Shown in pieces: positions 8,826 through 18,037 of a stretch of DNA of 64,000 bases. This DNA comes from Pseudocolwellia sp048296855 (lineage in GTDB: Bacteria; Pseudomonadota; Gammaproteobacteria; Enterobacterales; Alteromonadaceae). Numbering within the stretch: position 1 is the stretch's first letter; every line of letters begins with the position of its first letter. The notes beneath the pieces were generated by a model. That model saw only the letters and a list, made by a program, of their open reading frames with translations, had not been told where the DNA came from and did no database searches. Location: assembly GCA_048296855.1 (NCBI GenBank), contig CP182631.1. One strand, written 5' to 3'. The position numbers were made by a program, and so were the translations under genes.

Positions 8826-9404
8826 TTAATAGTAAGAATGATCACCACGTTCGTGTTCGGTCATATCTTTAACACCTTTAATCTCACCAGCCATCATCTC
8901 GATTAACTGTTTTTCAATGCCGTCTTTTACCGTTACATCAATTTGGCTACAGCCATTACAACCACCACCAAACTGTAATACCGCATAACCGTCTTCGGTA
9001 ATTTCCATTAACGTACATTCACCGCCGTGGCCCGCTAATTGAGGATTAACCTCTGCTTTTAAAAAGTAATCAACACGCTCAAATAATGGAGCGTCATCAC
9101 TTACTTTACGTAATTTTGCATTGGGTGCTTTTAATGTAAGCTGAGATCCCATTTGGTCGGTAGTAAAATCTATTTCGGCATCTTCTAGGAAAAGTTTGCT
9201 ATCGCCGTCTACATAAGCAGAAAATTTTTCAAAGGGTATTTCAATATCTTCAGGTTCGATAGCATCAGCAGGACAATAAGACACACCACATTCAGCACTA
9301 GCAGTTCCAGGATTTACAACAAATACACGAATACTTGTGCCTTCAGCTTGTTGTGATAATAGCTTAACAAAATGCTCTTGAGCGGTTTCAGAAATATTGA
9401 TCAT
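8826..9404 (-). CDS. nfuA: Fe/S biogenesis protein NfuA
   Basis: Iron-sulfur carrier that delivers [4Fe-4S] clusters to apoproteins, important under oxidative stress and iron limitation. 192 residues: an N-terminal degenerate A-type (HesB-like) domain beginning ISETAQEHFVKLL, and a C-terminal Nfu domain with the cluster-binding CxxC in FGGGCNGCSQIDVTVKDGIE. Length and architecture match E. coli NfuA. It is transcribed leftwards with the small membrane protein gene. Elsewhere in Gammaproteobacteria it often neighbours comF and bioH, as here. Confidence 0.96.
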   Translation of the reverse strand: MINISETAQEHFVKLLSQQAEGTSIRVFVVNPGTASAECGVSYCPADAIEPEDIEIPFEKFSAYVDGDSKLFLEDAEIDFTTDQMGSQLTLKAPNAKLRKVSDDAPLFERVDYFLKAEVNPQLAGHGGECTLMEITEDGYAVLQFGGGCNGCSQIDVTVKDGIEKQLIEMMAGEIKGVKDMTEHERGDHSYY

Positions 9405-9730
9405 AACAGTGTTCTACTCTCTACATATACGTTAACAAAAAAGGTAAAAATACCCGAGTAAATTACTCAAGTATGTATATTTTACTCTTCAAAGGTGATT
9501 GGTGCTAGTGGTAGATTAAAATAAAAGCTCTAATTTAGTTTTTAGTTCTAGTTTCAAGGCTAATAGTTTGGTATTTTTATATAAACCCGTTACCAATCAA
9601 GATGCGTATTTCAGAGTACTTGAGTGATATTAATTCAAGGCAATGCTTTGTAATACTCAACTCTATAAAATTTGCGTTGAATAGAAACAACTTTATACAC
9701 CTTCTATAAATACCACTTTAGGATAATTAG
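9405..9730. other. Intergenic region between divergent nfuA and M14 peptidase genes
   Basis: 326 bp without a convincing gene. It must hold promoters for both flanking genes and contains one copy of a short dispersed repeat (see 9585-9655). Confidence 0.6.
9585..9655. repeat. Dispersed repeat B, copy 1
   Basis: A stretch beginning ACCCGTTACCAATC and running through TATTTCAGAG-ACTTGAG-GATAT to TCAAGGC aligns with 52487-52543, with a few substitutions and short gaps. The TTAATTCAAGGCAA core is also shared with the approximately 200-bp element at 15547 and 26319. No coding function. Confidence 0.65.
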
Positions 9731-12295
9731 ATGTCTTTTTTTCGAACCATTATATTAATGTTCACCCTCTTTTTTGTTTATTTTTCTCAAGCGGCATCAG
9801 TTACAACTTATCTTCCTGAAAATCATACATACAATAAAATAGTTCCTACCCCTAAAAGTATTATAGGCTTTGGTTTAGGTGACAGACATGTGCGTTACGA
9901 CCAACTGTTAAACTATTTTGAAGCGTTAGATGATAGCTCTAAACGTTTAAAAATAACCTCTATGGGGCAAACGCATCAGCTAAGAAATCAAATACTGGTC
10001 ACTATTTCAAGCGAAAAAAATATTGAGAACCTCAGTAGTATTTTAAATTCACGTGATAATTTATCGAGTAAAAATAACGATGAACCTCTCGTTATTTGGC
10101 TAGGTTATAGTGTACACGGTGATGAATTAAGCGGCGCTAATGCAGCAATGGTGGTAGCTTATTATTTAGCTGCAAGTGAAGATAAAAAAGTAAAGGCATG
10201 GCTAGATAATACCGTTATTGTACTAGAGCCGAGCATAAATCCAGATGGAATGGATCGTTTTGCCAGTTGGGTAAGCGATAATAGAGGAACAGCTCCTAAT
10301 GCTGATCCTAATCATATTGAACACCACCAAGATTGGAGAACAGGGCGATCAAATCATTTTGGTTTTGATTTAAATCGTGACTGGTTACCACTTTCGCAAA
10401 TTGAAACAAAAAATAGAATGGCATACTTTCAACGTTATCAGCCACATGTTGTTGGCGATTTTCATGAGATGGTGTCAGACAACAGTTATTTTTTTCAGCC
10501 AGGCGTTGCTACTCGTAACAATCCTTTAACGCCTAAAAACAATATTAAATTAACGCACTTACTCGCTACGTACCACGCCAAAGCTTTAGATAAAGAAAAT
10601 CGTTTATATTTTAGTGAAGAAAATTTTGACGATTTTTATTACGGCAAGGGCTCTACTTACCCAGATATTAACGGTAGCGTAGGTGTTTTGTTTGAGCAAG
10701 CTACTAGCCGAGGTATGCAAACCGATACCATTAATGGTTTGTTAACGTTTGAATATGGCATAAAAAACCATGTATTAACTTCTTTATCGACAATAGAAGG
10801 GGCATGGAGTAATAAAGAACAATTTATTGAGCATAGAAAAACATTTTACAAAAATGCTAAAAAGCAGGCGAAAAAAGAAAATTTTAGCGGATATATCATT
10901 ACAGAGAAAAATGATCATTACCGTTTAAATGCGTTTTTAGACAAACTGAAACAGCACAAAATAGAAGTCTACGGCTTAACGGAAAATTTTAAATTTAAGT
11001 CGAAAGAGTTTAGCCCATCATATAGTTATTACATTCCACTAGAGCAGCCAAAATATAAAGTAATTAAAGCGTTATTCGATACACCCAAAGAGTTTAAAGA
11101 TAACACTTTTTATGATGTTTCTGGTTGGACATTACCTTTAGCAATGAATATTGAATATCATCAAGTTGATAGCACTTGGGGGTTAGAGTTAAGTAAAAAT
11201 GCTTGGGATTTTAAAACAGAAGAACATCCTATCACTCAAACTGAAAACGACTATAATGCTTACGCTTATGCCTTTGAATGGCATGACTTTTTAGCGCCAA
11301 AGCTATTAAATCAATTACAGCAAAACAATATTAAAACCAAAGTTACTACGAAAAACTTCACGATTAAAGTTGCAGGAAAAGAGCGAGAGTTTAAAGCCGG
11401 CACAATTATTATCCCAACTAATATTCAAACACAAAATTATTGGCAAAAGCAGACGATAAACATAGCTCAAGAAAACAATATTGAGCTTGTTGCTTTATCG
11501 TCTGGTTATACAAGCCAAGGTGTAGATTTTGGTAGTCCGTCTTTAAAAATAATTCCCCCTGTTAAAGTGTTAATGATAGGAGGCAAAGGTGTTTCTGAAT
11601 GGGAAGCCGCAGAAGTTAAATTTTATTTAGATGATACGCAGCATATACCACTTACAGTCGTTGAAAAAGATCGTTTAGGTGTTATCGATTTTAATACTTA
11701 CACACATATTGTAATGGTAGATGGTAACTATCAATCACTAAACCCAAGTGTGGTTATTAAATTAGAAAGTTGGTTGAAGCTAGGCGGTGTTGTATTTGCC
11801 CAAAAACATGCCGCTAAGTGGTTGGCTGAAAAAGACATATTACGAGCCTCTTTTGTGAGTAATAATCAACTTCGTCAGTTATTTGATAGCTCTAATTTAA
11901 GTTATGAAGATAAAAGTGATTTGGCTGCTAGGCAGCGCATCGCTGGGGCAATTTATGAAACACAACTTGATATAACACATCCATTAGCCTTTGGTTTTTC
12001 TAAAAAAACATTACCTGTATTTAGAAATAATACTTTAATCATGGAACCACTTCATTACCCTTTTACTAACGTGGGGACATACTCGGTAGAGCCTTTATTA
12101 AGTGGGTATACCGACAAAAACTTAATTAAACGAATTGCTAATACCTCATCATTAGTTGCGCATAATGTGGGTAAAGGTCGTGTTATTGCTACCACTGACA
12201 ATTTAGCTTTTAGAGGTTATTGGTACGGTAGTGTAAAAATACTAGCAAACAGTATATTCTTTGGAAAAGTTTTTAACGCTCCGGCAACACGATAA
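9731..12295 (+). CDS. Secreted M14 family zinc carboxypeptidase-like protein
   Basis: 854 residues with a signal peptide (MSFFRTIILMFTLFFVYFSQAAS). The N-terminal 370 residues form an M14 metallopeptidase domain: zinc ligands in SVHGDELSGANAA (HxxE) and the later His in GDFHEMV, plus the catalytic glutamate in GVLFEQATSRG. The remaining 480 residues include a glutamine-amidotransferase-like segment (VLMIGGKGVSEWEAAEVKFYLDD), as in large M14 proteins of marine Gammaproteobacteria. Probably periplasmic or secreted peptide degradation. The stop is 27 nt from the convergent comF stop. Confidence 0.88.
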   Translation: MSFFRTIILMFTLFFVYFSQAASVTTYLPENHTYNKIVPTPKSIIGFGLGDRHVRYDQLLNYFEALDDSSKRLKITSMGQTHQLRNQILVTISSEKNIENLSSILNSRDNLSSKNNDEPLVIWLGYSVHGDELSGANAAMVVAYYLAASEDKKVKAWLDNTVIVLEPSINPDGMDRFASWVSDNRGTAPNADPNHIEHHQDWRTGRSNHFGFDLNRDWLPLSQIETKNRMAYFQRYQPHVVGDFHEMVSDNSYFFQPGVATRNNPLTPKNNIKLTHLLATYHAKALDKENRLYFSEENFDDFYYGKGSTYPDINGSVGVLFEQATSRGMQTDTINGLLTFEYGIKNHVLTSLSTIEGAWSNKEQFIEHRKTFYKNAKKQAKKENFSGYIITEKNDHYRLNAFLDKLKQHKIEVYGLTENFKFKSKEFSPSYSYYIPLEQPKYKVIKALFDTPKEFKDNTFYDVSGWTLPLAMNIEYHQVDSTWGLELSKNAWDFKTEEHPITQTENDYNAYAYAFEWHDFLAPKLLNQLQQNNIKTKVTTKNFTIKVAGKEREFKAGTIIIPTNIQTQNYWQKQTINIAQENNIELVALSSGYTSQGVDFGSPSLKIIPPVKVLMIGGKGVSEWEAAEVKFYLDDTQHIPLTVVEKDRLGVIDFNTYTHIVMVDGNYQSLNPSVVIKLESWLKLGGVVFAQKHAAKWLAEKDILRASFVSNNQLRQLFDSSNLSYEDKSDLAARQRIAGAIYETQLDITHPLAFGFSKKTLPVFRNNTLIMEPLHYPFTNVGTYSVEPLLSGYTDKNLIKRIANTSSLVAHNVGKGRVIATTDNLAFRGYWYGSVKILANSIFFGKVFNAPATR

Positions 12296-12322
12296 ATGTT
12301 ATCTTGTAAATAAAACAAGGCT

Positions 12323-13096
12323 TTAGATCGTTTCAGGTAATGCAATAGTGACACTCAGTACACTAACTGTTTGTACGCCATGTTTTTTTAGTAAAGATGA
12401 AATTTCATTAACCGTTGTGCCTGTTGTGACTACATCGTCAATTAATATGACATGTTTAGGTAACTTTATCGTATCGAGTTTTAAATCGAACGCATTTTTC
12501 ATGTTGTTGCGTCGTTGGCTTCCCGATTTACCCACTTGGCTTTCAGTTTCTAATATTCGGCTAATAATATTATGTTGATAGTGAATACCACTGTATTTTG
12601 CGAATTTTTTGGCAATTAAATGCGCTTGATTATAACCACGATATTGCCATTTAGTTAAATATAAAGGCACTGACAATATAAGTTCTGGCATAGTGTTTTT
12701 TTCAAATGTATCTATGTCTTCAGAGCCTTTTTTCCAACTTTCATAAAGTAATTTACCTAATAAATCGGCAAGCTCAAATCGGCCTTTGTATTTTAATGAA
12801 GATATCCATTGTGTATAAGGCCAAGTATGGGGAGATAAGCTATGAAGGTGGTCGAATGATTTTATGGGGATTATTTTATTAATGGCTGGCCAATTAAGTA
12901 AGTCAGCTGAAATAAGTTGATAATTAAATTTTGGTAAATCACGTAAGCAAAATTGGCAAAGTAGGGGATGTTCTTCACATTGATTTCCACATAAGTCGCA
13001 AGACGATAAAGCGAGCTTTGAGGTATGAATCAGTTGTTTTATTTTATCTAAAAAGCTAAACGCGCCATGCTTAATATTTACAGCATCAAATTCCAT
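12323..13096 (-). CDS. comF: ComF family phosphoribosyltransferase-like protein
   Basis: 257 residues. The N-terminus has a cysteine cluster, CDLCGNQC then CQFC, expected to bind zinc; the C-terminal half is a type I PRTase fold with the PRPP-binding loop VILIDDVVTTGTTVNE. Homologues function in DNA uptake/competence or are called GntX. The divergent bioH partner (54 nt between starts) is the common gammaproteobacterial arrangement. Confidence 0.92.
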   Translation of the reverse strand: MEFDAVNIKHGAFSFLDKIKQLIHTSKLALSSCDLCGNQCEEHPLLCQFCLRDLPKFNYQLISADLLNWPAINKIIPIKSFDHLHSLSPHTWPYTQWISSLKYKGRFELADLLGKLLYESWKKGSEDIDTFEKNTMPELILSVPLYLTKWQYRGYNQAHLIAKKFAKYSGIHYQHNIISRILETESQVGKSGSQRRNNMKNAFDLKLDTIKLPKHVILIDDVVTTGTTVNEISSLLKKHGVQTVSVLSVTIALPETI

Positions 13097-13150
13097 TTCT
13101 AAGATCCTTCAAGTAAACTTAATTCCATTGTTAATCAGTATAGAAATAAA

Positions 13151-13963
13151 ATGAGTAATTCGCTAATTACTAAACAATATATATCAGGAAATAATAGCCA
13201 GAAGGAAAAAAAAATTCCTTTAGTGTTGATTCATGGTTGGGGGCTTAATTCTGCTGTTTGGGAACCAAGCATTAAAAAATTACAGCAACATATTGATATT
13301 ATTACCGTTGATTTACCCGGTTTTGGGCTAAACATAAATAAGCCACTGACAAATTATTCGTTAATCAATGTGGTTAACGAAATTCAGTCGACTATTAATA
13401 CTCCTGCGATATATTTAGGTTGGTCTTTAGGTGGCTTAGTTGCCACACAATTAGCTTATAGTTTTCCTGAAAAAGTGGTTGCTTGCGTTACAGTGGCAAG
13501 CTCTCCCTGTTTTTTAAACAAAGCTGATGAAGAACCAGTATGGCCTGGAATATTACCTAACGTATTGAAAATGTTTTATCAGCAACTAGCACAGAATACA
13601 CAAAAAACCCTTGAGGGCTTTTTAAAAATTCAAGCCATGGGTAGCCCTCATGTTAGGCAAGACATAAAAACTATTCGTGACTTAGTGATGCAACACTCGT
13701 TACCCACACAACAAACGTTGGCTGATTCGTTGCAATTATTAGAAACCGTTGATTTACGTGAGCAGCTACCATTACTAAAAATGCCTTTTTTACGATTATA
13801 TGGAAAGCTCGATAGTTTGGTGCCTAAATCGGCAATCGAACCTATTGATGCTTTATTGCCTAATAGTCAAAAGCATATTTTTCCTAAAGCATCGCACGCC
13901 CCCTTTATTTCTCACCCTGAAGAGTTTAATGAGGTGCTTTTAGGATGGCTGGATCAACTGTAA
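13151..13963 (+). CDS. bioH: Pimeloyl-ACP methyl ester carboxylesterase BioH
   Basis: Alpha/beta hydrolase that demethylates pimeloyl-ACP methyl ester in biotin synthesis. 270 residues. It has the oxyanion segment LVLIHGWGLNSAVWEP, nucleophile elbow LGWSLGG, the acid near LYGKLDSLVPK, and the catalytic His in KASHAPFISHPEEF. The GWSLGG elbow and comF neighbour favour BioH over other hydrolases. Confidence 0.92.
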   Translation: MSNSLITKQYISGNNSQKEKKIPLVLIHGWGLNSAVWEPSIKKLQQHIDIITVDLPGFGLNINKPLTNYSLINVVNEIQSTINTPAIYLGWSLGGLVATQLAYSFPEKVVACVTVASSPCFLNKADEEPVWPGILPNVLKMFYQQLAQNTQKTLEGFLKIQAMGSPHVRQDIKTIRDLVMQHSLPTQQTLADSLQLLETVDLREQLPLLKMPFLRLYGKLDSLVPKSAIEPIDALLPNSQKHIFPKASHAPFISHPEEFNEVLLGWLDQL

Positions 13964-14211
13964 TACATCAAAAAATTAAATATTTTTTGGTTAAGGGCAT
14001 TAATTATTGCGTTGCTTATTTGATAATTAGAACAGCGAGTTAGTTAAACAAACGCCTGTAGTGAGTGATTTTACCAGCATAATATAGGTTTTGTTTAATA
14101 AGGAAACGGGTTTAATTCATTTACTTTTTATCATATATGGTCAATAATTAAACATTAGCTTATATGTTTGTTTTGAGTGTTTAACACTCATGTTGTACGA
14201 AGGAGATAACC

Positions 14212-14508
14212 GTGGAAATTCAATCTGCATTTAACAGTGGAATACAAGGTTTTCAAAAAGCGACTGAAGACGCCAGTCAAGCAGCGTCTGATATAGTATC
14301 AAGTACTATTCTTGATCAACAAGCGGCCACTGAAAACCAACAAGCTATTCAACCTAGCTCTCAAATTAACTCACAACAAAGTACTCAACCTAACTTAACC
14401 GAATCTGTTGTTAATTTAAAAGTGGCGGAGCATCAAGCGAAAGGCTCTGCTGAAGTTATAAAAACAGCTGATGAAGCTTTAGGCACGCTATTAGACGTTA
14501 GAGTGTAA
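14212..14508 (+). CDS. Small protein with flagellar rod/hook C-terminal-like helix
   Basis: 98 residues from a GTG at 14212 with GGAGATAA upstream. The middle is Gln/Ser-rich and low complexity. The last 38 residues, NLTESVVNLKVAEHQ followed by VIKTADEALGTLLDVRV, closely resemble the C-terminal helix of flagellar rod and hook proteins (usually VDLVEEMVNMI..., VIKTADEMLGTLL). It lacks the rest of any flagellin-axial protein. One nucleotide separates its stop from the start of the HExxH gene, so the two are surely co-translated. Function unknown. Confidence 0.7.
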   Translation: MEIQSAFNSGIQGFQKATEDASQAASDIVSSTILDQQAATENQQAIQPSSQINSQQSTQPNLTESVVNLKVAEHQAKGSAEVIKTADEALGTLLDVRV

Positions 14509-14509
14509 A

Positions 14510-15472
14510 ATGAACATCACGCCGCATATTCAAAATTTACCTGTTGCTACAGCGGTTAATCCGCCAACAGATAACTTGCGTCGTGAAAATATTCAGCGAC
14601 CTATCATTACTGCCCCCACAGCAACAAGTGGATCACCGGCAGAAAAAAGTACAGCAGAGAAAGAAAAAGCCTCAGGCCAAACGGGTGACCAATTTAACTT
14701 TGCTGAATTACAAAAATCTGCAGAAAAAAATGCTAGCCAAATAAATGGTAATGCAGAACAAGAGCATCAAGAAAATAATGAGCATCAACAACATGCTCAA
14801 GAAAGTGAGAAAAAGAGTAAGGAAGGAGATGGAGCAGAAAAAACATCTCCTGAACCTAATAGTTTAGAAGCCTTTCAGCATGAAAAAGAAATTCAGCAAC
14901 TCAAACAACGTGATCAAGAAGTACGTTCGCACGAGCTCGCTCATGCTTCTGTTGGTGGAGCATCTACGGGGGCACCGTCGTATGAATTTCAAGTAGGACC
15001 TGATGGTAAAAAATATGCTGTAAACGGTGAAGTGTCTGTTGATTTATCTCCCGTTGAGGGAAATCCTCAAGCGACTATAGCTAAAATGCAGAAGGTGCAC
15101 GCAGCAGCTTTAGCCCCAGCAAACCCTTCAGTTCAAGATACTAAAGTCGCAGCGAAAGCCGCAGAGTTAATTACTCAAGCACAAAGAGATTTAATTGCTT
15201 TGGGTTTAGAGTTTTCTGAAAGTGAAAATCAAGCAAGTGTATCGGCTCCATATAACGATGCCAGCGAAGTGTTTAATAAAGAAAAAAACACGAATGTACA
15301 AAGTAAGTCGTTTGATGAGCAAATAAATCAAACATTAAAAGCACAAGAAGAAATAGCTCCGTCAATTTCTAATGACGTAAAAGCAAGGTCTCAACGCATT
15401 GAAGGGTTTTATTCAGGAATAACGCAAGCCTACGAGAAACAAAGCTCGTATCAATTTGAATTAACCGCTTAG
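14510..15472 (+). CDS. SprA-related putative zinc metalloprotease
   Basis: 320 residues. A long hydrophilic, Glu/Gln/Lys-rich N-terminal region (about 1-120), with no signal peptide, precedes a conserved core: RSHELAHASVGGASTGAPSY, where HELAH (His141-His145) is an HExxH zinc motif, then VGPDGKKYAVNGEVSVDLSP and EGNPQATIAKMQKVHAAALAP. This core matches the SprA-related / putative metalloprotease family. Proteolytic activity has to my knowledge not been generally shown. A strong terminator follows at 15499. Confidence 0.82.
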   Translation: MNITPHIQNLPVATAVNPPTDNLRRENIQRPIITAPTATSGSPAEKSTAEKEKASGQTGDQFNFAELQKSAEKNASQINGNAEQEHQENNEHQQHAQESEKKSKEGDGAEKTSPEPNSLEAFQHEKEIQQLKQRDQEVRSHELAHASVGGASTGAPSYEFQVGPDGKKYAVNGEVSVDLSPVEGNPQATIAKMQKVHAAALAPANPSVQDTKVAAKAAELITQAQRDLIALGLEFSESENQASVSAPYNDASEVFNKEKNTNVQSKSFDEQINQTLKAQEEIAPSISNDVKARSQRIEGFYSGITQAYEKQSSYQFELTA

Positions 15473-15498
15473 TACAATATTATTATTTATATAAAAAG

Positions 15499-15523
15499 AA
15501 ACCCGCTATCTAGCGGGTTTTTT
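15499..15523 (+). terminator. Rho-independent terminator
   Basis: Perfect 10-bp stem AAACCCGCTA / TAGCGGGTTT with a 2-nt loop and a following T run, 26 nt after the HExxH gene stop. Confidence 0.92.
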
Positions 15524-15546
15524 ATTAGAAGTTCCGGTTAGTTAAA

Positions 15547-15744
15547 TAACCTGGTCTCGGTTTAAGAAATAGTTAATTCCTTGAAAAATAAACATTAAAA
15601 TTCGACTCGCTTCTAGTTTGATATTTCTACTTAATTCAAGGCAAATTTACGCGTCAATAGCTGGCCTATTGCAAGTGAATTTAACGCCGAAGTGACTAAA
15701 AATAGCAGCTAGAAGAACATTTATTAAGTCGAGCTCAGGTTAAA
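15547..15744. repeat. MITE-like element A, copy 1 (198 bp)
   Basis: Bounded by imperfect terminal inverted repeats: TAACCTGGTCTCGGTTTAAG at the left, and the reverse complement of TAAGTCGAGCTCAGGTTAAA at the right. The interior shares long blocks with the element at 26319-26518, including TTAATTCAAGGCAAATTT, GCGTCAATAGCT and CTATTGCAAGT. An internal CTTCTAG / CTAGAAG pair suggests a folded structure. It has no open reading frame of note. Its right end overlaps the stop codon of pyrE (15740-15742). Confidence 0.8.
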
Positions 15745-16393
15745 TACCGTAGTTTTCTCTGTATTGCTTAATGTTATTTAAGCTATCAATTAAACTAGGC
15801 GTTTCCGTTACTTTTTCTTCTAAATAACTAATAAGATCCGCTAAGGTTACAATCGAAATAACTTGTGTTCCAAAGTCACGTTCAACTTCTTGAATAGCGG
15901 ATAACTCACCTTGGCCTTTTTCTTGGCGATCTAACGCAATAAGTACACCTGATAATTCAGCTCCGTGATCTTTAATAATTTCCATTGATTCACGAATAGC
16001 TGTACCTGCCGTAATTACATCATCAACCAACATAACTTTACCTTGCAGCGGAGAACCAACTAAAGAACCGCCTTCACCATGTGTTTTAGCTTCTTTACGG
16101 TTAAAACAGTACGGTAAATCCATATTATGATGATCGGCTAATGCTACTGCTGTGGTTGTTGCAATAGGAATACCTTTGTAAGCAGGGCCAAAGAGTAAAT
16201 CAAACTCAATGTTTGAATCAGCTAATGCCGAAGCATAATAACGGCCCAGCTTTGCTAAATCGCCACCCGTGTTAAACAAACCTGCATTAAAAAAATAAGG
16301 GCTAGTACGGCCAGACTTTAAAGTAAATTCACCAAAGCGTAATACATTTTTAGCTAAAGCAAATTCGATAAATTCGCGTTGATAGTTTTTCAT
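15740..16393 (-). CDS. pyrE: Orotate phosphoribosyltransferase
   Basis: Makes orotidine 5'-monophosphate from orotate and PRPP in pyrimidine synthesis. 217 residues, near the enterobacterial 213. It has FTLKSGRTSPYFFNAG at the N-terminus, the flexible-loop region FNRKEAKTHGEGG, and the PRPP motif VMLVDDVITAGTAIRES. The stop TAA is contributed by the end of repeat element A. Transcribed after rph with a 16-nt gap, the classic rph-pyrE pair. Confidence 0.97.
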   Translation of the reverse strand: MKNYQREFIEFALAKNVLRFGEFTLKSGRTSPYFFNAGLFNTGGDLAKLGRYYASALADSNIEFDLLFGPAYKGIPIATTTAVALADHHNMDLPYCFNRKEAKTHGEGGSLVGSPLQGKVMLVDDVITAGTAIRESMEIIKDHGAELSGVLIALDRQEKGQGELSAIQEVERDFGTQVISIVTLADLISYLEEKVTETPSLIDSLNNIKQYRENYGI

Positions 16394-16409
16394 GAATATC
16401 GTGTCCTAG

Positions 16410-17123
16410 TTAATTTAAAGCGGCTTTTTGTGCGTCAAATAATTCGTTAATGCCTGCTTTAGCAAGTGCTAGCATTTCTTGTAACTCATCAAAGCTAAAC
16501 GGTTCTTCTTCTGCGGTACCTTGTACTTCAATCAGCTTACCTGTATCTGTCATCACTACATTTAAATCAGTTTCAGCGGCTGAATCTTCTGGGTAATCTA
16601 AGTCGGCTACGGCTTCGCCTTTATAAATACCAACTGATACAGCGGCAATCATATGTTTTAACGGATTTGTTTTAATAATATCTTTAGCGCGCATGTAGTT
16701 AAGGGCATCAACTAATGCCACACAAGCACCGGTAATAGACGCTGTACGTGTACCGCCATCAGCTTGAATAACATCACAGTCAATACTAATTGTATTTTCA
16801 CCCAAGGCTTTTAAATCAATCGCTGCGCGTAATGAACGGGCGATTAAGCGAGAAATTTCTAACGTGCGACCACTTTGCTTACCGTTTGCAGCTTCTCTTC
16901 TCATACGCGTATGCGTTGAACGAGGTAACATACCGTATTCAGCAGTAACCCAACCTTTACCTTGGCCTTTTAAAAAGCGAGGAACACCTACTTCAACTGA
17001 GGCAGTACAAATAACTTTAGTATCGCCAAACTCAATTAAAACTGAGCCTTCAGCATGAGTAGTAAATTGACGAGTAATGGTAACAGGACGAATTTGCCCT
17101 AGAGTTCTGCCGCTTGGACGCAT
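16410..17123 (-). CDS. rph: Ribonuclease PH
   Basis: Phosphorolytic 3'-5' exoribonuclease trimming tRNA 3' ends. The start at 17123 (MRPSGRTLGQIRPV) is preferred over the longer frame beginning at 17171: the family starts here and AGGA lies about 9 nt upstream. 237 residues. Signature segments are LPRSTHTRMRREA, SGRTLEISRLIARSLRA and DVIQADGGTRTASITGA. Intact, unlike the frameshifted rph of E. coli K-12. Confidence 0.96.
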   Translation of the reverse strand: MRPSGRTLGQIRPVTITRQFTTHAEGSVLIEFGDTKVICTASVEVGVPRFLKGQGKGWVTAEYGMLPRSTHTRMRREAANGKQSGRTLEISRLIARSLRAAIDLKALGENTISIDCDVIQADGGTRTASITGACVALVDALNYMRAKDIIKTNPLKHMIAAVSVGIYKGEAVADLDYPEDSAAETDLNVVMTDTGKLIEVQGTAEEEPFSFDELQEMLALAKAGINELFDAQKAALN

Positions 17124-17280
17124 GTTTAAATTCCTAACATTAAATAATTGCTGGGCATTATAATCGTTCAATTAGAATTTTGACATAATGACGGTTAAGT
17201 ATTTTCGTATATATAGAACTCAGTGGTAAATAAAAGTAAATTCACGCAAAGCTTATGTAAGGGTATAAAGCCTATGATTG

Positions 17281-18033
17281 CTAGGGATAACTGAGTTTTT
17301 CTTTTTTTACTGTGATTTTTGTAACCACATGAACATTATTAATGGTATAGGTACATTTGAATTTATCGCCACATTTTATAGTGTTTGATAGATCTGTTAT
17401 TAGCGTTAAAGTGAGTTCTTTTTGTCTGAACGAACCTGAAGTCACTTGAGCAGCAGAAAAATCAAAGTATTCCCCTATATTTTTATATAAGGCTTTAAAC
17501 AGGCTTTCTTTTGCTGAAAAAATAACGGTAAGGGCCTTATTCAGAGGTAAATGAGGTATCAAGGATTCATATTCTGAGCTAGCTGTAATTATAGAACTTT
17601 CAATATTTTGGCGATCATTTTCTGATATCCAATGTTCGATATCTAGGCCAATATATTGATAATATTTATTCTCGCTAATTATACACTGTGCAATATTTGA
17701 TGAATGAGATATTGAGCCTATAATACCGCTTGGCCAAATAGGCTCTCTATTTTCACCAATAGGTATATGCCAAAAAGGCTTTCCCATTGTTTGTAATGCT
17801 ACTTTAGCTAAATAACGGCCAGCTAAAAATTCAGCTTTCCTTTTAGGTACCGCTCCTTTCAAACTTTCGGGTAATTTTATATTTAAAAGCTCAAAATTTC
17901 CGTCATTAAATAGCTCAGGAAAAAAAAGGCACTCAGTGGTAATCAAGCCATTGTGACATTGAATAATTGTTGACTTTAAATCTACACAATGAGTGTTTGA
18001 GTTTACGTTAAATTTTAAATTATTAGCTAACAT
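17281..18033 (-). CDS. entD: 4'-phosphopantetheinyl transferase (EntD/Sfp type)
   Basis: Converts apo carrier domains of EntB and the NRPS to holo form by transferring phosphopantetheine from CoA. 250 residues with the EntD-like pattern: AEFLAGRYLAKVAL, GSISHSSNIA, LDIEHW (magnesium-binding Asp/Glu) and FSAKESLFKALYK. Last gene of the leftward DHB operon, 21 nt after entA. That gap contains a fragment of repeat A. Placement in the operon ties it to siderophore synthesis. Confidence 0.92.
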   Translation of the reverse strand: MLANNLKFNVNSNTHCVDLKSTIIQCHNGLITTECLFFPELFNDGNFELLNIKLPESLKGAVPKRKAEFLAGRYLAKVALQTMGKPFWHIPIGENREPIWPSGIIGSISHSSNIAQCIISENKYYQYIGLDIEHWISENDRQNIESSIITASSEYESLIPHLPLNKALTVIFSAKESLFKALYKNIGEYFDFSAAQVTSGSFRQKELTLTLITDLSNTIKCGDKFKCTYTINNVHVVTKITVKKEKLSYP

Positions 18034-18037
18034 ATTT

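Noticed and set aside
13964..14211. Hairpins around CAAAAAAT/ATTTTTTG and TTAAACAAA/TTTGTTTAA
   Set aside because: Very AT-rich pairings expected by chance in this composition; not scored as terminators.
15547..15744. Possible small RNA gene
   Set aside because: The terminal inverted repeats and a second copy at 26319 fit a repeat element better; no promoter or terminator specific to it was seen.
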